A DNA stretch of 64,000 nucleotides. Source: SVFI01 sp964519385 (lineage in GTDB: Bacteria; Bacillota; Clostridia; Lachnospirales; Lachnospiraceae). Each line of letters starts with the position of its first letter. Within the stretch, counting starts at the first letter, position 1. A program made the position numbers and the translations under genes. Of this stretch, positions 25,473 to 34,360 are shown piece after piece. The notes beneath the pieces are model-generated. The model ran no database searches and was not told the DNA's origin. It saw only the letters and a list, made by a program, of their open reading frames with translations. Location of the stretch: positions 39,052-103,051 of the forward strand of contig CAZFLR010000006.1 in assembly GCA_964519385.1 (NCBI GenBank), written 5' to 3'.

Positions 25473-26603
25473 ATGTTTGAGATAATAAAACAGGAAGGAA
25501 ATGCAAGACGAGGAGTCTGCACGACTCCGCACGGTGTGGTACAGACACCGGTATTTATGAATGTAGGAACGATTGCAGCGATTAAGGGAGCAGTCGGAAC
25601 AGAGGATTTGGAGGCAATCGGAACGCAGATTCAGCTCTCAAACACCTATCATCTACATGTGAGACCGGGAGATGAGGTTGTTCACAAGCTGGGAGGACTC
25701 CACAAATTTATGGTATGGGACAAACCGATTTTGACGGATTCCGGCGGATTTCAGGTATTTTCTCTGGCAGGACTTCGCAAAATCAAGGAGGAAGGCGTAT
25801 ATTTCCGATCTCACATTGACGGCCGGAAAATTTTCATGGGACCGGAGGAAAGCATGCAGATTCAGTCGCATCTTGCATCGACGATTGCAATGGCATTTGA
25901 TGAATGTCCGCCAAGTAAGGCAGATTATAATTATGTAAAGAATTCCGTAGACAGAACCACCAGATGGCTTGAGCGTTGTAAGGCGGAAATGAACCGTCTC
26001 AATACGCTTGAGGATACCATCAATAAGCAGCAATGGCTGTTCGGTATCAATCAGGGAGCTGTCTATAAGGATATCCGCGTGGAACATGCAAAGCGTATTT
26101 CAGAACTGGATTTACAGGGATACGCGCTCGGAGGTCTGGCGGTCGGCGAATCTCATGAAGAGATGTATTATGTAATTGAGGAAACAACACCGTTTCTTCC
26201 GACGGAGAAGCCGAGATATCTGATGGGTGTAGGCACTCCGGCGAATATTCTTGAAGCCGTGGACAGGGGAGTGGATTTCTTTGACTGTGTTTATCCTTCC
26301 AGAAACGGCAGACACGGGCATCTCTACACAAAGCATGGCAAAATCAATCTGTTTAATGCAAAGTATGAGCTTGATACACGCCCGGTTGAGGAGGGCTGCA
26401 ACTGTCCTGCCTGCAGACGATACAGCCGTGCTTATATCCGTCATCTGCTCAAAGCAAAGGAAATGCTCGGCATGAGATTGTGTGTACTTCATAACCTGTA
26501 TTTCTATAATCATATGATGGAAGAGATAAGACAGGCACTTGATGAGGGACGATTTGCTTCTTATAAAAAAGAAATGCTTGAGAGTATGGCGACCGGCGAA
26601 TAA
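25473..26603 (+). CDS. tgt: tRNA-guanine (queuine) transglycosylase
   Basis: Swaps guanine 34 of GUN-anticodon tRNAs for a queuosine precursor. The 376-residue TIM-barrel enzyme has the catalytic regions DSGGFQVFSLA and FFDCVYPSRNGRHG, and the zinc site C-x-C-x-x-C with a downstream His (CNCPAC, then HNLYFYNHMM). Length is normal. It stands upstream of yajC, a common bacterial order (tgt-yajC-secDF), although secDF does not follow here and yajC has its own promoter. Confidence 0.96.
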   Translation: MFEIIKQEGNARRGVCTTPHGVVQTPVFMNVGTIAAIKGAVGTEDLEAIGTQIQLSNTYHLHVRPGDEVVHKLGGLHKFMVWDKPILTDSGGFQVFSLAGLRKIKEEGVYFRSHIDGRKIFMGPEESMQIQSHLASTIAMAFDECPPSKADYNYVKNSVDRTTRWLERCKAEMNRLNTLEDTINKQQWLFGINQGAVYKDIRVEHAKRISELDLQGYALGGLAVGESHEEMYYVIEETTPFLPTEKPRYLMGVGTPANILEAVDRGVDFFDCVYPSRNGRHGHLYTKHGKINLFNAKYELDTRPVEEGCNCPACRRYSRAYIRHLLKAKEMLGMRLCVLHNLYFYNHMMEEIRQALDEGRFASYKKEMLESMATGE

Positions 26604-26645
26604 AAGGCTGAAATATTTTACGGAAACAGTTTATAAAGGTTTTAC

Positions 26646-26674
26646 TTGCACAACTTCCATAATTTGTGTATGAT
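26646..26674 (+). promoter_or_regulatory. Sigma-A promoter for yajC
   Basis: TTGCAC at 26646-26651, a 17-base spacer and TATGAT at 26669-26674, between tgt and yajC. The leader is about 35 bases and contains TACGGAGG. Confidence 0.78.
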
Positions 26675-26715
26675 ATCTACTAGTATGAAAAAATGAAATA
26701 TACGGAGGTTTTAAT

Positions 26716-27039
26716 ATGGGAATTTTATTAACATCAGATACTGCAACAGGAGGAGCAGGATCAGGACTTATGCTTGTAGGATATGTCGTATTCTTCATTT
26801 TGTTCTTTTATTTCTGTTTTTCACGTCCGCAGAAAAAAGAGCAGAAGAGACTGAATGCCATGTATGCTTCTCTGGCTGTAGGTGACAGTGTTCTTACGAA
26901 CAGTGGTTTCTATGGTATGGTTATTGACATTGATGATGAGCAGAATATGGTTATCGTTGAGTTCGGTAATAATAAGAACTGTCGTATTCCTATGAACAAA
27001 TCTGCTATTGCGCAGGTTGAAAAGCCGGATGCGGAATAA
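26716..27039 (+). CDS. yajC: Preprotein translocase accessory subunit YajC
   Basis: A 107-residue single-span membrane protein that associates with SecDF/SecYEG. A Gly/Ala/Thr-rich N-terminus is followed by a membrane segment (LMLVGYVVFFILFFYFCF, residues about 19-36), the RPQKKEQKR motif right after it, and the VGDSVLTNSGFYGMV cytosolic domain. Length and layout are typical. A hairpin terminator follows directly and no secD/secF is encoded downstream. Confidence 0.93.
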   Translation: MGILLTSDTATGGAGSGLMLVGYVVFFILFFYFCFSRPQKKEQKRLNAMYASLAVGDSVLTNSGFYGMVIDIDDEQNMVIVEFGNNKNCRIPMNKSAIAQVEKPDAE

Positions 27040-27048
27040 TATGAAAGA

Positions 27049-27084
27049 AATGGAGTGTCTTTTTTAGATACTCCATTATTTTTT
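27049..27084. terminator. Bidirectional terminator between yajC and the convergent membrane-protein gene
   Basis: An 11-base-pair stem with one G-U pair, 27049-27059 with 27067-27077, followed by six T. The stop codon of the minus-strand gene (27076-27078) lies inside the 3' arm. Confidence 0.8.
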
Positions 27085-28359
27085 ACATTTTATTTTTTTG
27101 AATTCTTTTTTCAGAAATTCGTAGTCCGTGCCGAGAGTGAATATCAGAAACAGACAAAATACAGAAGAGAACTGTGCACGGAAGGTGAAAAAGTAGTGAA
27201 TATATGCGTGATTGGACAGGAGTGCATATCGGATATAAGGCACCAGCCCGATGAAGAAATATACGAAAACCACGGATGAAAGTCCGTTTTGTTTGCGGAT
27301 GACCCAGAACACCATTGCACAAAGCACAAGAGTGAGAATAGGCATGAGCATTCCCGCGGAATCGCCGCATAAGGAAAATGGAAACAGACATCTGAGATTG
27401 CGAATCAGTGCTCCGGATATCTGAGATACAATTCCGCCACTGACAGCTTCACCGCCGGTGCGATAGGCTGTCTGAGCCAGGGCATCGGAGATTCCGTTTT
27501 CACGGAAATTGACAGAGTACAAAATCCACTTGGTGCTCCACGTTGCACTGTAGGCCGTCAGCCACAAAAGTGCGCTGCTCAGTGCGCGGGAGAATGGTTT
27601 TTTGCAATCCTTCAGCAGAACAAGACTCAGCGGAAGAAGGCAGGTCAGTGTTTCGGTCGTAAGAAAGTCTGTATATGCAGTCAGACTTCCGAGGATGAAA
27701 AACAGTATTCCGAGCCAGGAAGGATTCCGCCGCTGTACGGCAATGGTTACCGGAACGGCTGCAAAGCTTATGAGAAATACGGGCATATATTCAAGTGAGA
27801 AAGGTACATACCACAGAGAACAAAGGCTGGCAGCAAGTAAAAAGCCGAAAAACGGCATTTTCCCGTAAGCCCGTAAAATGCTGACAGCAGCAAAAAGAAA
27901 TAAGACAGCAAGAACAATGCCTCCGAGTACATAAATCTGAGGAAGTGTAAAAAACACAAGAAGCGGACGCAGGATGACAAGGCTTCCATGCCAATAACGC
28001 ATGTAGTCATAGGTAGGCTCAGAATCCTGCTGTACTGCGTGCAGAAGATTTACATTTTCGTTGGCGAGGGCATCATAATAGTAGCTGCTGCGAAGAGCAG
28101 AAGCAAGAGGCTTTTCGGCATCACAGGACCATGCAAGATTGACTAAAATGGCATCTGCATGACGGTCAATCCGTGAAGAAGCATCACTTTGTACCAAACG
28201 GAAAAACGGAGCTTTCCGGTTCAGATATTCTGCCGAGGAAAGGACGTTTTCACGGATGCTGTCCTTTGGAAGCATGGCGGCTCCCGTCAAAAGAAGCAGT
28301 TCTGCTGATATTAATATTAGAAATAAAATAAAGTAAGAGATAATTTTTTTTGCTTTCAT
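27076..28359 (-). CDS. Polytopic membrane protein of unknown function
   Basis: A 427-residue protein with an N-terminal hydrophobic anchor, an extracellular-looking loop of about 100 residues (with RIDRHADAILVNLAW and YDYMRYWHGSLVILRP), then about eight more membrane segments. This shape, a first helix, a large first loop and many helices, is typical of GT-C-type glycosyltransferases and related envelope proteins. I see no clear catalytic Asp motif, so that is only a suggestion. The upstream sequence offers no ribosome binding site; a promoter placed 18 bases from its -35 would start transcription at the ATG, so the mRNA may be leaderless. Confidence 0.75.
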   Translation of the reverse strand: MKAKKIISYFILFLILISAELLLLTGAAMLPKDSIRENVLSSAEYLNRKAPFFRLVQSDASSRIDRHADAILVNLAWSCDAEKPLASALRSSYYYDALANENVNLLHAVQQDSEPTYDYMRYWHGSLVILRPLLVFFTLPQIYVLGGIVLAVLFLFAAVSILRAYGKMPFFGFLLAASLCSLWYVPFSLEYMPVFLISFAAVPVTIAVQRRNPSWLGILFFILGSLTAYTDFLTTETLTCLLPLSLVLLKDCKKPFSRALSSALLWLTAYSATWSTKWILYSVNFRENGISDALAQTAYRTGGEAVSGGIVSQISGALIRNLRCLFPFSLCGDSAGMLMPILTLVLCAMVFWVIRKQNGLSSVVFVYFFIGLVPYIRYALLSNHAYIHYFFTFRAQFSSVFCLFLIFTLGTDYEFLKKEFKKIKCKK

Positions 28360-28365
28360 ACAAAA

Positions 28366-28395
28366 AGAGTATCACATAATAATATTTTATTGCAA
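28366..28395 (-). promoter_or_regulatory. Possible promoter giving a leaderless transcript
   Basis: Minus strand TTGCAA (28395-28390), an 18-base spacer and TACTCT (28371-28366). The start would fall on or next to the A of the ATG at 28359. The -10 match is only moderate. Confidence 0.45.
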
Positions 28396-28401
28396 GAAAA
28401 G

Positions 28402-28431
28402 TTGACATGACTTTGTACATTAAGGTAAAAT
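28402..28431 (+). promoter_or_regulatory. Promoter of the cyclic-nucleotide/partner-switch operon
   Basis: TTGACA at 28402-28407, an 18-base spacer and TAAAAT at 28426-28431, about 30 bases before the first start codon. No comparable promoter was noticed in the short gaps between the nine following genes. Confidence 0.72.
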
Positions 28432-28464
28432 TTTAATATTAAGGTTGTGTAAAAGGAGGATATG

Positions 28465-30204
28465 ATGAAAAAAAGGTTAAAGAGTTTAACGGCATTGATA
28501 ATGATATGTATTTTCTGCCTGCAGACAGCACCTCTGGATGTATCCGCATTGAATATTTCGGGAGATTATACTCTGACGGAAGACAGTGATACAGACGGAT
28601 ATGTTGTATCAAGCGGCGGAACACTGCGATTTGCAGAGAATCTGGTCGTGAATAATCCGGTCAGCTTTGAATTGTTGAGTAACATGCAGAAACAACTGGT
28701 GATTCCGGCGAGTGCGGTCATGAACGGAACAATTACAATGACGACCCAGTACGCAAGTATTGAGAATGCGGGAACCATCACATCGGCACTGGATTTAAAG
28801 GCAGGAAAGCTCAATAACAACGGAACTGTGACCAGGCTTTCTGTCAATAATCAGGGAATGTTACAGGCAGGAGCGGGCTCTTCTTACGGCGAGCTTGATA
28901 TTTCGGAGGCCGGAAGCGGCGCATTTATCCTTATGGGCGAGATTTTCTGCGGAACATTATACATGAATTCACATGCATTTTCCGAGCTTGACAGCATTGG
29001 GACGCAGATACGTGTAACTGACAAGCTTGTCTTTTCGGAAACGACTGCTTCGGATGTTGTAAAGCTCCTTGTAAATGATGCTACGAAGATAACAACCTCC
29101 GGAATCTCCGGTCTTTCTGTCTGGAAGGACGGTATCAAATATCCGCTTCCTGCAACGGCAATCAGTAATAAGACACTCGGCAGTATTTATTCTGTTGGGG
29201 TAGAGAAATCGGCTCTTTCCTTCAGCCAGAAGACAATCGGATACCGGACAACGGAATCAAAAACGTTTGTTGTGACTAATAACGGAATGGCGGATGTTAA
29301 ATTAAAAGTTGTTCCGAAGAATGAGTGGGACACCATGCTTAAGGTGACTGCAGGAGGAAGCATCGTGAACTCATCTTCGCAGTTTACACTTGCAGCAGGA
29401 GAATCCCTTACATTTAATGCAGAACTGAAAAAAGGACTTTCTGCCGGTACACATAACGGTGTATTAACACTTCAGTATTGTACGGGCGAAGGAACTGCTT
29501 ACGCATCCAAAGATATTACGGGAAAGATTACGGTCAAAAAGGCAGCGAGTCTGGCTGCGCCTACAGGAAAATTTTATACACTTTCAGGAACAGAGGGAAA
29601 GAACGGTTTCTATACCTCAAATGTCAAGGTGGTGCCAAAGAGTGGCTATTCCATCGCAAAGTCATTGTCCGATGATTTCACATCGACGGTTACATACACA
29701 AAGTCAGCCGGAAAACCGATGGTTTACCTGCAAAATAACAACACGGGACAAATCACGGAAAAGGCTGCACTGTCAGAAATCAAGATAGATAAGGATAAGC
29801 CGGCAATCAAGACGGTTGAGGATAAAAAGACATATTATAAAAACAGCCTTTCTGTTTCAGTTACGGATGACAATCTGAGCCGTGTCACTTTAAACGGGGG
29901 AGATTTGACGATTACGGATAATAAGGCAACAGTGGAAGTGGTCTCAACAGATGAAAAGGTGAAATATACACTAAAAGCGGAAGATTTGGCAGGCAATGTG
30001 CGCACTGTGACGTTTTATCTGATGCCTTCATGGCGAAAAGACGGAACGGTACCGGGCGGTAAGAGCATTACGCTTTACAAAGACACCAAATATACGCTTG
30101 GCAGCGGAACATGGAAGGTTTCCGGAGATGCCACCGATTATGTCGGCGGAAATGATTTTTATGTCTCCGGTGACGGACAATACACACTTCAGAGTGCACA
30201 GTGA
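28465..30204 (+). CDS. Secreted beta-rich protein, first gene of the signalling operon
   Basis: A 579-residue exported protein of unknown function. A signal peptide (LTALIMICIFCLQTAPL) ends near DVSALNIS. The first third has short repeated strands with many Asn/Gly/Thr turns (ASIENAGTITSALDLKAG, LNNNGTVTRLSVNNQG), like a right-handed beta-helix. Ig-like domains follow, one with FVVTNNGMADVKLKVVPKN and another with IKTVEDKKTYYKNSLSVSV and LKAEDLAGNVRTVTFY. There is no wall-sorting signal or terminal membrane segment. ATG 28465 is preferred over 28462 because GGAGG is 5 bases upstream. The gene lies 15 bases before the FecR gene, so it may be the extracellular ligand or matrix component that the circuit controls or senses. 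Confidence 0.8.
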   Translation: MKKRLKSLTALIMICIFCLQTAPLDVSALNISGDYTLTEDSDTDGYVVSSGGTLRFAENLVVNNPVSFELLSNMQKQLVIPASAVMNGTITMTTQYASIENAGTITSALDLKAGKLNNNGTVTRLSVNNQGMLQAGAGSSYGELDISEAGSGAFILMGEIFCGTLYMNSHAFSELDSIGTQIRVTDKLVFSETTASDVVKLLVNDATKITTSGISGLSVWKDGIKYPLPATAISNKTLGSIYSVGVEKSALSFSQKTIGYRTTESKTFVVTNNGMADVKLKVVPKNEWDTMLKVTAGGSIVNSSSQFTLAAGESLTFNAELKKGLSAGTHNGVLTLQYCTGEGTAYASKDITGKITVKKAASLAAPTGKFYTLSGTEGKNGFYTSNVKVVPKSGYSIAKSLSDDFTSTVTYTKSAGKPMVYLQNNNTGQITEKAALSEIKIDKDKPAIKTVEDKKTYYKNSLSVSVTDDNLSRVTLNGGDLTITDNKATVEVVSTDEKVKYTLKAEDLAGNVRTVTFYLMPSWRKDGTVPGGKSITLYKDTKYTLGSGTWKVSGDATDYVGGNDFYVSGDGQYTLQSAQ

Positions 30205-30219
30205 TAGAGGAGGCCGCAA

Positions 30220-31362
30220 GTGGAAAAGAATCCGAAACAATCAAAGAAGATAATAATCATCGGTGTGATAATTGCTGTTGTAGCCATAATAGCAGGAATT
30301 GTCATATTTTTAATGAGTCGAGAAGAATCTTACCGTGTGGTTAAGATTTACGAACTGGACGGAACGGCGACAGTGACCCGTGAGGATACCGGAGAAATTG
30401 AGATTTATCCGAATATGGTGCTCGCTTCGGGGGATGAAGTCTGGCTGAAAGAAGGGCTTATGACACTGAAGCTGGATGAAGATAAATATGTATACGTGGA
30501 AGAAAATACCCGTTTTTCATTACAGGCAAAGGGAAATGCTGCTGATTCGGAAACCTCCATCAATCTGATAGAAGGAGCGATTGTGAACGAAATCCGTTCG
30601 CCGCTTTCGGAGGATGCCTCCTATGAAGTACATACGCAAAATTCATCAATGTCTGTGCGTGGTACAACGTTCCGCGTAGCCATTTATTATGATGAAGAGG
30701 GCACTCTTTTCACCAAGGTTTCCGTGTTTGACGGAAAGGTTCAGACACAGCTCGTCTACAAGGATGGCACGAAAGCAGATCCGCGTATGATTGAAGTTGG
30801 AAAAGAGACCGTTATTTTTGAAGATGATACGAATACGAATTATCTGGAGGGAATTACGGATATCAAATATGAGGAGCTTTCTGTCAGGGCTCTCGAAACA
30901 CTGGTCGGACTTGTGAAAGAAGGTCTTTCTCTGCCAGTCTCCGTGGATGACCTCAATTCCATGATTACTTCCGCAAAAGAAAAGAGCAAGTCCGGCGCAG
31001 AGTCGGAAACGGATAAGAAACAGGATGAGCCGGAGCAAAAAGAAAGCGAAGATGACAGTCAGAATCCGGACGAGGACGAGAAGGCGGCTTCGGAGACAGA
31101 GCCGTCCACTGACGATTCTGCAGCTTCGCCGGAAGGTGAAAATAAATCAGAAACACCGCCGGCAGCTTCCGGTACCACCGTGACATATACGGTTACCTTT
31201 ATGTACAACGGACAGACATTTGCAACGCAGAGCGTATCGGCCGGTGGATGTGCATCACAGCCTGTCCTCAGTCCGGAGGCGGCGGGAAACTGGGATTTTG
31301 ATTTTTCAACGGCAATAACCCAAAATATTTCCATTAACTGGAAAGGTCAGAGTGAGGAATAA
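30220..31362 (+). CDS. Single-span membrane protein with extracellular FecR domain
   Basis: A 380-residue protein starting at GTG with GAGGAGG upstream. One membrane segment (IIIIGVIIAVVAIIAGIVIFL) lies at residues about 11-31. Residues about 45-200 are a FecR domain: LASGDEVWLKEGLMTLKL, YVEENTRFSL, INLIEGAIVNEI and the hallmark SMSVRGTTFRV. An acidic low-complexity stretch (about 250-315) separates it from a C-terminal B-repeat-like segment with VTFMYNGQTFATQSV. FecR domains elsewhere act as periplasmic or surface sensors in signal relays. Here it precedes a cyclic-nucleotide-gated phosphatase and a CHASE2 cyclase; sensing is an inference from context. Confidence 0.85.
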   Translation: MEKNPKQSKKIIIIGVIIAVVAIIAGIVIFLMSREESYRVVKIYELDGTATVTREDTGEIEIYPNMVLASGDEVWLKEGLMTLKLDEDKYVYVEENTRFSLQAKGNAADSETSINLIEGAIVNEIRSPLSEDASYEVHTQNSSMSVRGTTFRVAIYYDEEGTLFTKVSVFDGKVQTQLVYKDGTKADPRMIEVGKETVIFEDDTNTNYLEGITDIKYEELSVRALETLVGLVKEGLSLPVSVDDLNSMITSAKEKSKSGAESETDKKQDEPEQKESEDDSQNPDEDEKAASETEPSTDDSAASPEGENKSETPPAASGTTVTYTVTFMYNGQTFATQSVSAGGCASQPVLSPEAAGNWDFDFSTAITQNISINWKGQSEE

Positions 31363-31365
31363 CAG

Positions 31366-32544
31366 ATGAATGTGGAGCTATTGAGAACCATTTCGACCGT
31401 GCAGGATTTCTTCCGCATTAAAGCTGAAGGAGAAATTTCCGAAAGCACAAGACTCTTGCTGGAAGCGATGCAGGAGGTAGTTTTTGAGGCCGGAGAGGAT
31501 ATTGTTACGCTCGGAGCTGAATGCGAAGATGGAATGTATATCATTACTGAAGGACATACGGATGTGCTGAACGACCGCGGCGAATGTGTAAACAAACTCG
31601 GAAAAGGTGATTTTATCGGAGAACTCGGTCTGATTAATGATGACAGACGTGGAGCGACGGTTCGTGCGACGGATCATGTGGTCTGTGCCAATATTTCAAA
31701 ACCGCTGTTTTTTGAGATTGCGGACCGTAACAGGAAGATATACGGAATGTTTATGAACATGCTGTATCGCAAGACTGAGAAGCTTGTGGCAGACCAGGAG
31801 CGCATTAAATCAGAACTTGCCATTGCGACGAAAATTCAGGTCGGCTGTCTGGAGAATGACTTTACGGAGTTTAACCGCTTAAAGGATATTTACGTGACGG
31901 CAGATATGCGTCCGGCGAAGGAAGTCGGCGGAGATTTTTATGATATCTTTATGATTGACGAAAAGCAGTTGTGCTTCGTTATTGCAGACGTTTCGGGGAA
32001 AGGCGTACCGGCAGCACTTTTTATGAGCATGGCAAAGATACATATCAAAAACTATGCATCTGTAGGGCTCAATCTGGATGAGGTTGCCTTCCGTGTAAAC
32101 AATCAGCTCTGTTATAAAAATGAAGAGGGAATGTTTGTAACGGCATTTATCTGTGTACTCAATCTTGAAACTAACGAGCTGAAGTTTATCAATGCAGGTC
32201 ACAATCCTCCGTTCCTTATGAAGGGAGGAGAAGACTTTACCATGATGAAACCGAAAGCAAACCTGGTTCTCGGTATGATGGAGGATGTTCCTTATCAGGT
32301 GCAGAGTATTATGCTTGAAAAAGGAGATGTCATTTATCTGTATACTGACGGAGTCACGGAGGCGTTAAATGCACAAAACGAACTGTTTGGCGAAGAACGC
32401 CTAGAAAATACCCTGAACCGTTGCAGCAACCGGATAGACAGATCGGATTCATTTATGCGTCGCTTATATGAGGAAGTAGATATTTTTGCAAATGGAGTCA
32501 GTCAGGCAGATGATATTACCATGCTTTGTCTGAGCCGTAAATAA
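31366..32544 (+). CDS. Cyclic nucleotide-binding domain fused to SpoIIE/RsbU-type PP2C phosphatase
   Basis: A 392-residue cytosolic enzyme. Residues about 25-140 are a cyclic nucleotide-binding domain whose phosphate-binding cassette, IGELGLINDDRRGATVRA, resembles that of CRP: E86 and R95 are in the places that hold ribose and phosphate. A helical linker (KTEKLVADQERIKSELAIA) leads to a PP2C domain at about 165-390, with PAKEVGGDFYDIF, FVIADVSGKGVPAALFM, DVIYLYTDGVTEA and QADDITML giving the metal-binding aspartates. Enzymes of this type dephosphorylate STAS antagonists, and such a STAS protein is encoded four genes downstream. The domain order implies that cAMP or cGMP gates the phosphatase directly. 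Confidence 0.93.
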   Translation: MNVELLRTISTVQDFFRIKAEGEISESTRLLLEAMQEVVFEAGEDIVTLGAECEDGMYIITEGHTDVLNDRGECVNKLGKGDFIGELGLINDDRRGATVRATDHVVCANISKPLFFEIADRNRKIYGMFMNMLYRKTEKLVADQERIKSELAIATKIQVGCLENDFTEFNRLKDIYVTADMRPAKEVGGDFYDIFMIDEKQLCFVIADVSGKGVPAALFMSMAKIHIKNYASVGLNLDEVAFRVNNQLCYKNEEGMFVTAFICVLNLETNELKFINAGHNPPFLMKGGEDFTMMKPKANLVLGMMEDVPYQVQSIMLEKGDVIYLYTDGVTEALNAQNELFGEERLENTLNRCSNRIDRSDSFMRRLYEEVDIFANGVSQADDITMLCLSRK

Positions 32545-32560
32545 ATGTACAGGGGGCAAT

Positions 32561-34360
32561 ATGGAAAAGAAACAGTGGATACGTGATATTGCAGAAGCGG
32601 GTATTGTTTTTTTACTCATCTTTCTGCTTACAATAACCAACGCACTTTCTTCCCTTGATTATATGCTCAAGGATGCTGTATATCAGAAACCGAGGGGCAT
32701 TGACCATAAGATTAAAATTATAGGAATTGATGAGCGTACACTTGATGAGCTCGGACCGATTAACACATGGTCGAGACAGATATATGCGGATTTGCTTGCA
32801 CAGTTAAATTCCGAACAGGATAAAAAGCCTGCGGTCATCGGCTTTGATATTCTGTTTTCCGGACAGGTGGACGAGGCGGGCGATACAGCATTCGCCGATG
32901 CCTGCAGTGAGTCGGGAAATGTAATTGTGGCATCTCAGTTTATATACAAAGGAAAAAGCGAAATCAATGAGGACGGTCTTCGTGAATTTCCGATTGATAA
33001 TTATCTGATGCCGTTTTCACAGCTTGCGTCTGTGACCGGGCAGGGATTTACGAATGTTTCACAGGACAGCGACGGCGTTGTACGCCGTATTAAGATTCGG
33101 GAAACATTTCAGGAATACAGCTATGAGATGTTTTCTCAAAGTATCTATTCGGTTTATTGCGAAAAAACAGGAAATACGGCTTTGCCGATTTCGACTGACA
33201 AATATGGAAAAACTCTGATTAATTATTCCGGAAAGCCAGGAGATTATGAATGTCTTTCCTTTGTCGATGTTTTAAACGGAAAGATTGACCCGGCTGCTTT
33301 TGCGGGAAGTATCGTGTTAGTCGGAGCATATGCGACTGGAATGCAGGATAATTTTCAGGTTCCGAACGGCGGAAATGCACAGATGTACGGAGTAGAAATT
33401 CATGCCAATATCTTACAGTCACTGTTCCAAAACCGCTTTTCCGTAAATGCCAATCCGTATATAACCGCACTTTTGACCGCCTTGATCGGAGCAGTGGTGC
33501 ATCTGATTTTTAAGAAAAGAAAAATATGGTTATCGACTGCGGTGCTTTTTGCCGGTGTTATCTGTTATACAGGGGTGTGTACCTTCTTAAACGAAAAGCA
33601 TTACAGTGTCCACTTACTGTATCTGCCTCTCGTGCTTGTAATTTCTTATCTTTATTGCCTGATACTCGGTTATATAGCCGAAAAAATCAGACAGAGGAAG
33701 GTCATTGCAGCGTTCAAGAAATACGTTGCGCCTGAGGTTGTGGAGGAAATTGCAAAGAAAGGCGATTTCAAAATCAAGCTTGGCGGCGAAAACAGGGATA
33801 TTGCAGTGCTGTTTGTCGATATCAGGGGATTTACGACGATGTCTGAGGTGCTTACACCGGAAGAGGTGGTTGCCATACTGAATCGTTATTTGAATCTCAC
33901 GACGAATGCCATATTTAAAAATAAAGGAACGTTGGATAAATTCGTGGGAGATGCGACGATGGCAGTCTTTAATTCACCGTTTGATTTGGAGGATTACGAA
34001 TTTAAGGCAGTATGTGCTGCAATGGATATTGTAGAAGGCGGTATTGCACTGGAGAAAGAACTTCTGGAGAAATTCGGAAGGACGGTAGGCTTTGGTGTAG
34101 GTGTTAACTGCGGACCGGCAGTTGTGGGAAATGTCGGCTGTGAATTCAGAATGGATTACACAGCAATCGGAGATACCGTCAATACAGCAGCGCGACTTGA
34201 GGCAAATGCCAAGAAGGGTCAGGTATTAATCAGCGACACCATCTACGAGCGCGTTAAGGACCGCATAGAAGTGGAAGAAATCGGAGAAATTCCTTTAAAA
34301 GGAAAATCAAAGGGCGTTTTTGTTTATTCTGTAGTATCGGTAAAGAGAGGGACTGAATGA
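32561..34360 (+). CDS. CHASE2-domain class III adenylate cyclase
   Basis: A 599-residue membrane sensor enzyme. An N-terminal helix is followed by a large extracellular CHASE2 domain (residues about 30-295, with IDERTLDELGP, VIGFDILFSG and IVLVGAYATG). Three membrane segments near 300-375 lead to a class III cyclase domain (about 410-595). The catalytic set is complete: metal Asp D420 and D464, K460 and D532 for adenine selection, and transition-state N541 and R545 in DTVNTAARLE. This predicts cAMP as product. It is 16 bases after the cyclic-nucleotide-gated phosphatase gene and its stop overlaps the next start. Confidence 0.94.
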   Translation: MEKKQWIRDIAEAGIVFLLIFLLTITNALSSLDYMLKDAVYQKPRGIDHKIKIIGIDERTLDELGPINTWSRQIYADLLAQLNSEQDKKPAVIGFDILFSGQVDEAGDTAFADACSESGNVIVASQFIYKGKSEINEDGLREFPIDNYLMPFSQLASVTGQGFTNVSQDSDGVVRRIKIRETFQEYSYEMFSQSIYSVYCEKTGNTALPISTDKYGKTLINYSGKPGDYECLSFVDVLNGKIDPAAFAGSIVLVGAYATGMQDNFQVPNGGNAQMYGVEIHANILQSLFQNRFSVNANPYITALLTALIGAVVHLIFKKRKIWLSTAVLFAGVICYTGVCTFLNEKHYSVHLLYLPLVLVISYLYCLILGYIAEKIRQRKVIAAFKKYVAPEVVEEIAKKGDFKIKLGGENRDIAVLFVDIRGFTTMSEVLTPEEVVAILNRYLNLTTNAIFKNKGTLDKFVGDATMAVFNSPFDLEDYEFKAVCAAMDIVEGGIALEKELLEKFGRTVGFGVGVNCGPAVVGNVGCEFRMDYTAIGDTVNTAARLEANAKKGQVLISDTIYERVKDRIEVEEIGEIPLKGKSKGVFVYSVVSVKRGTE

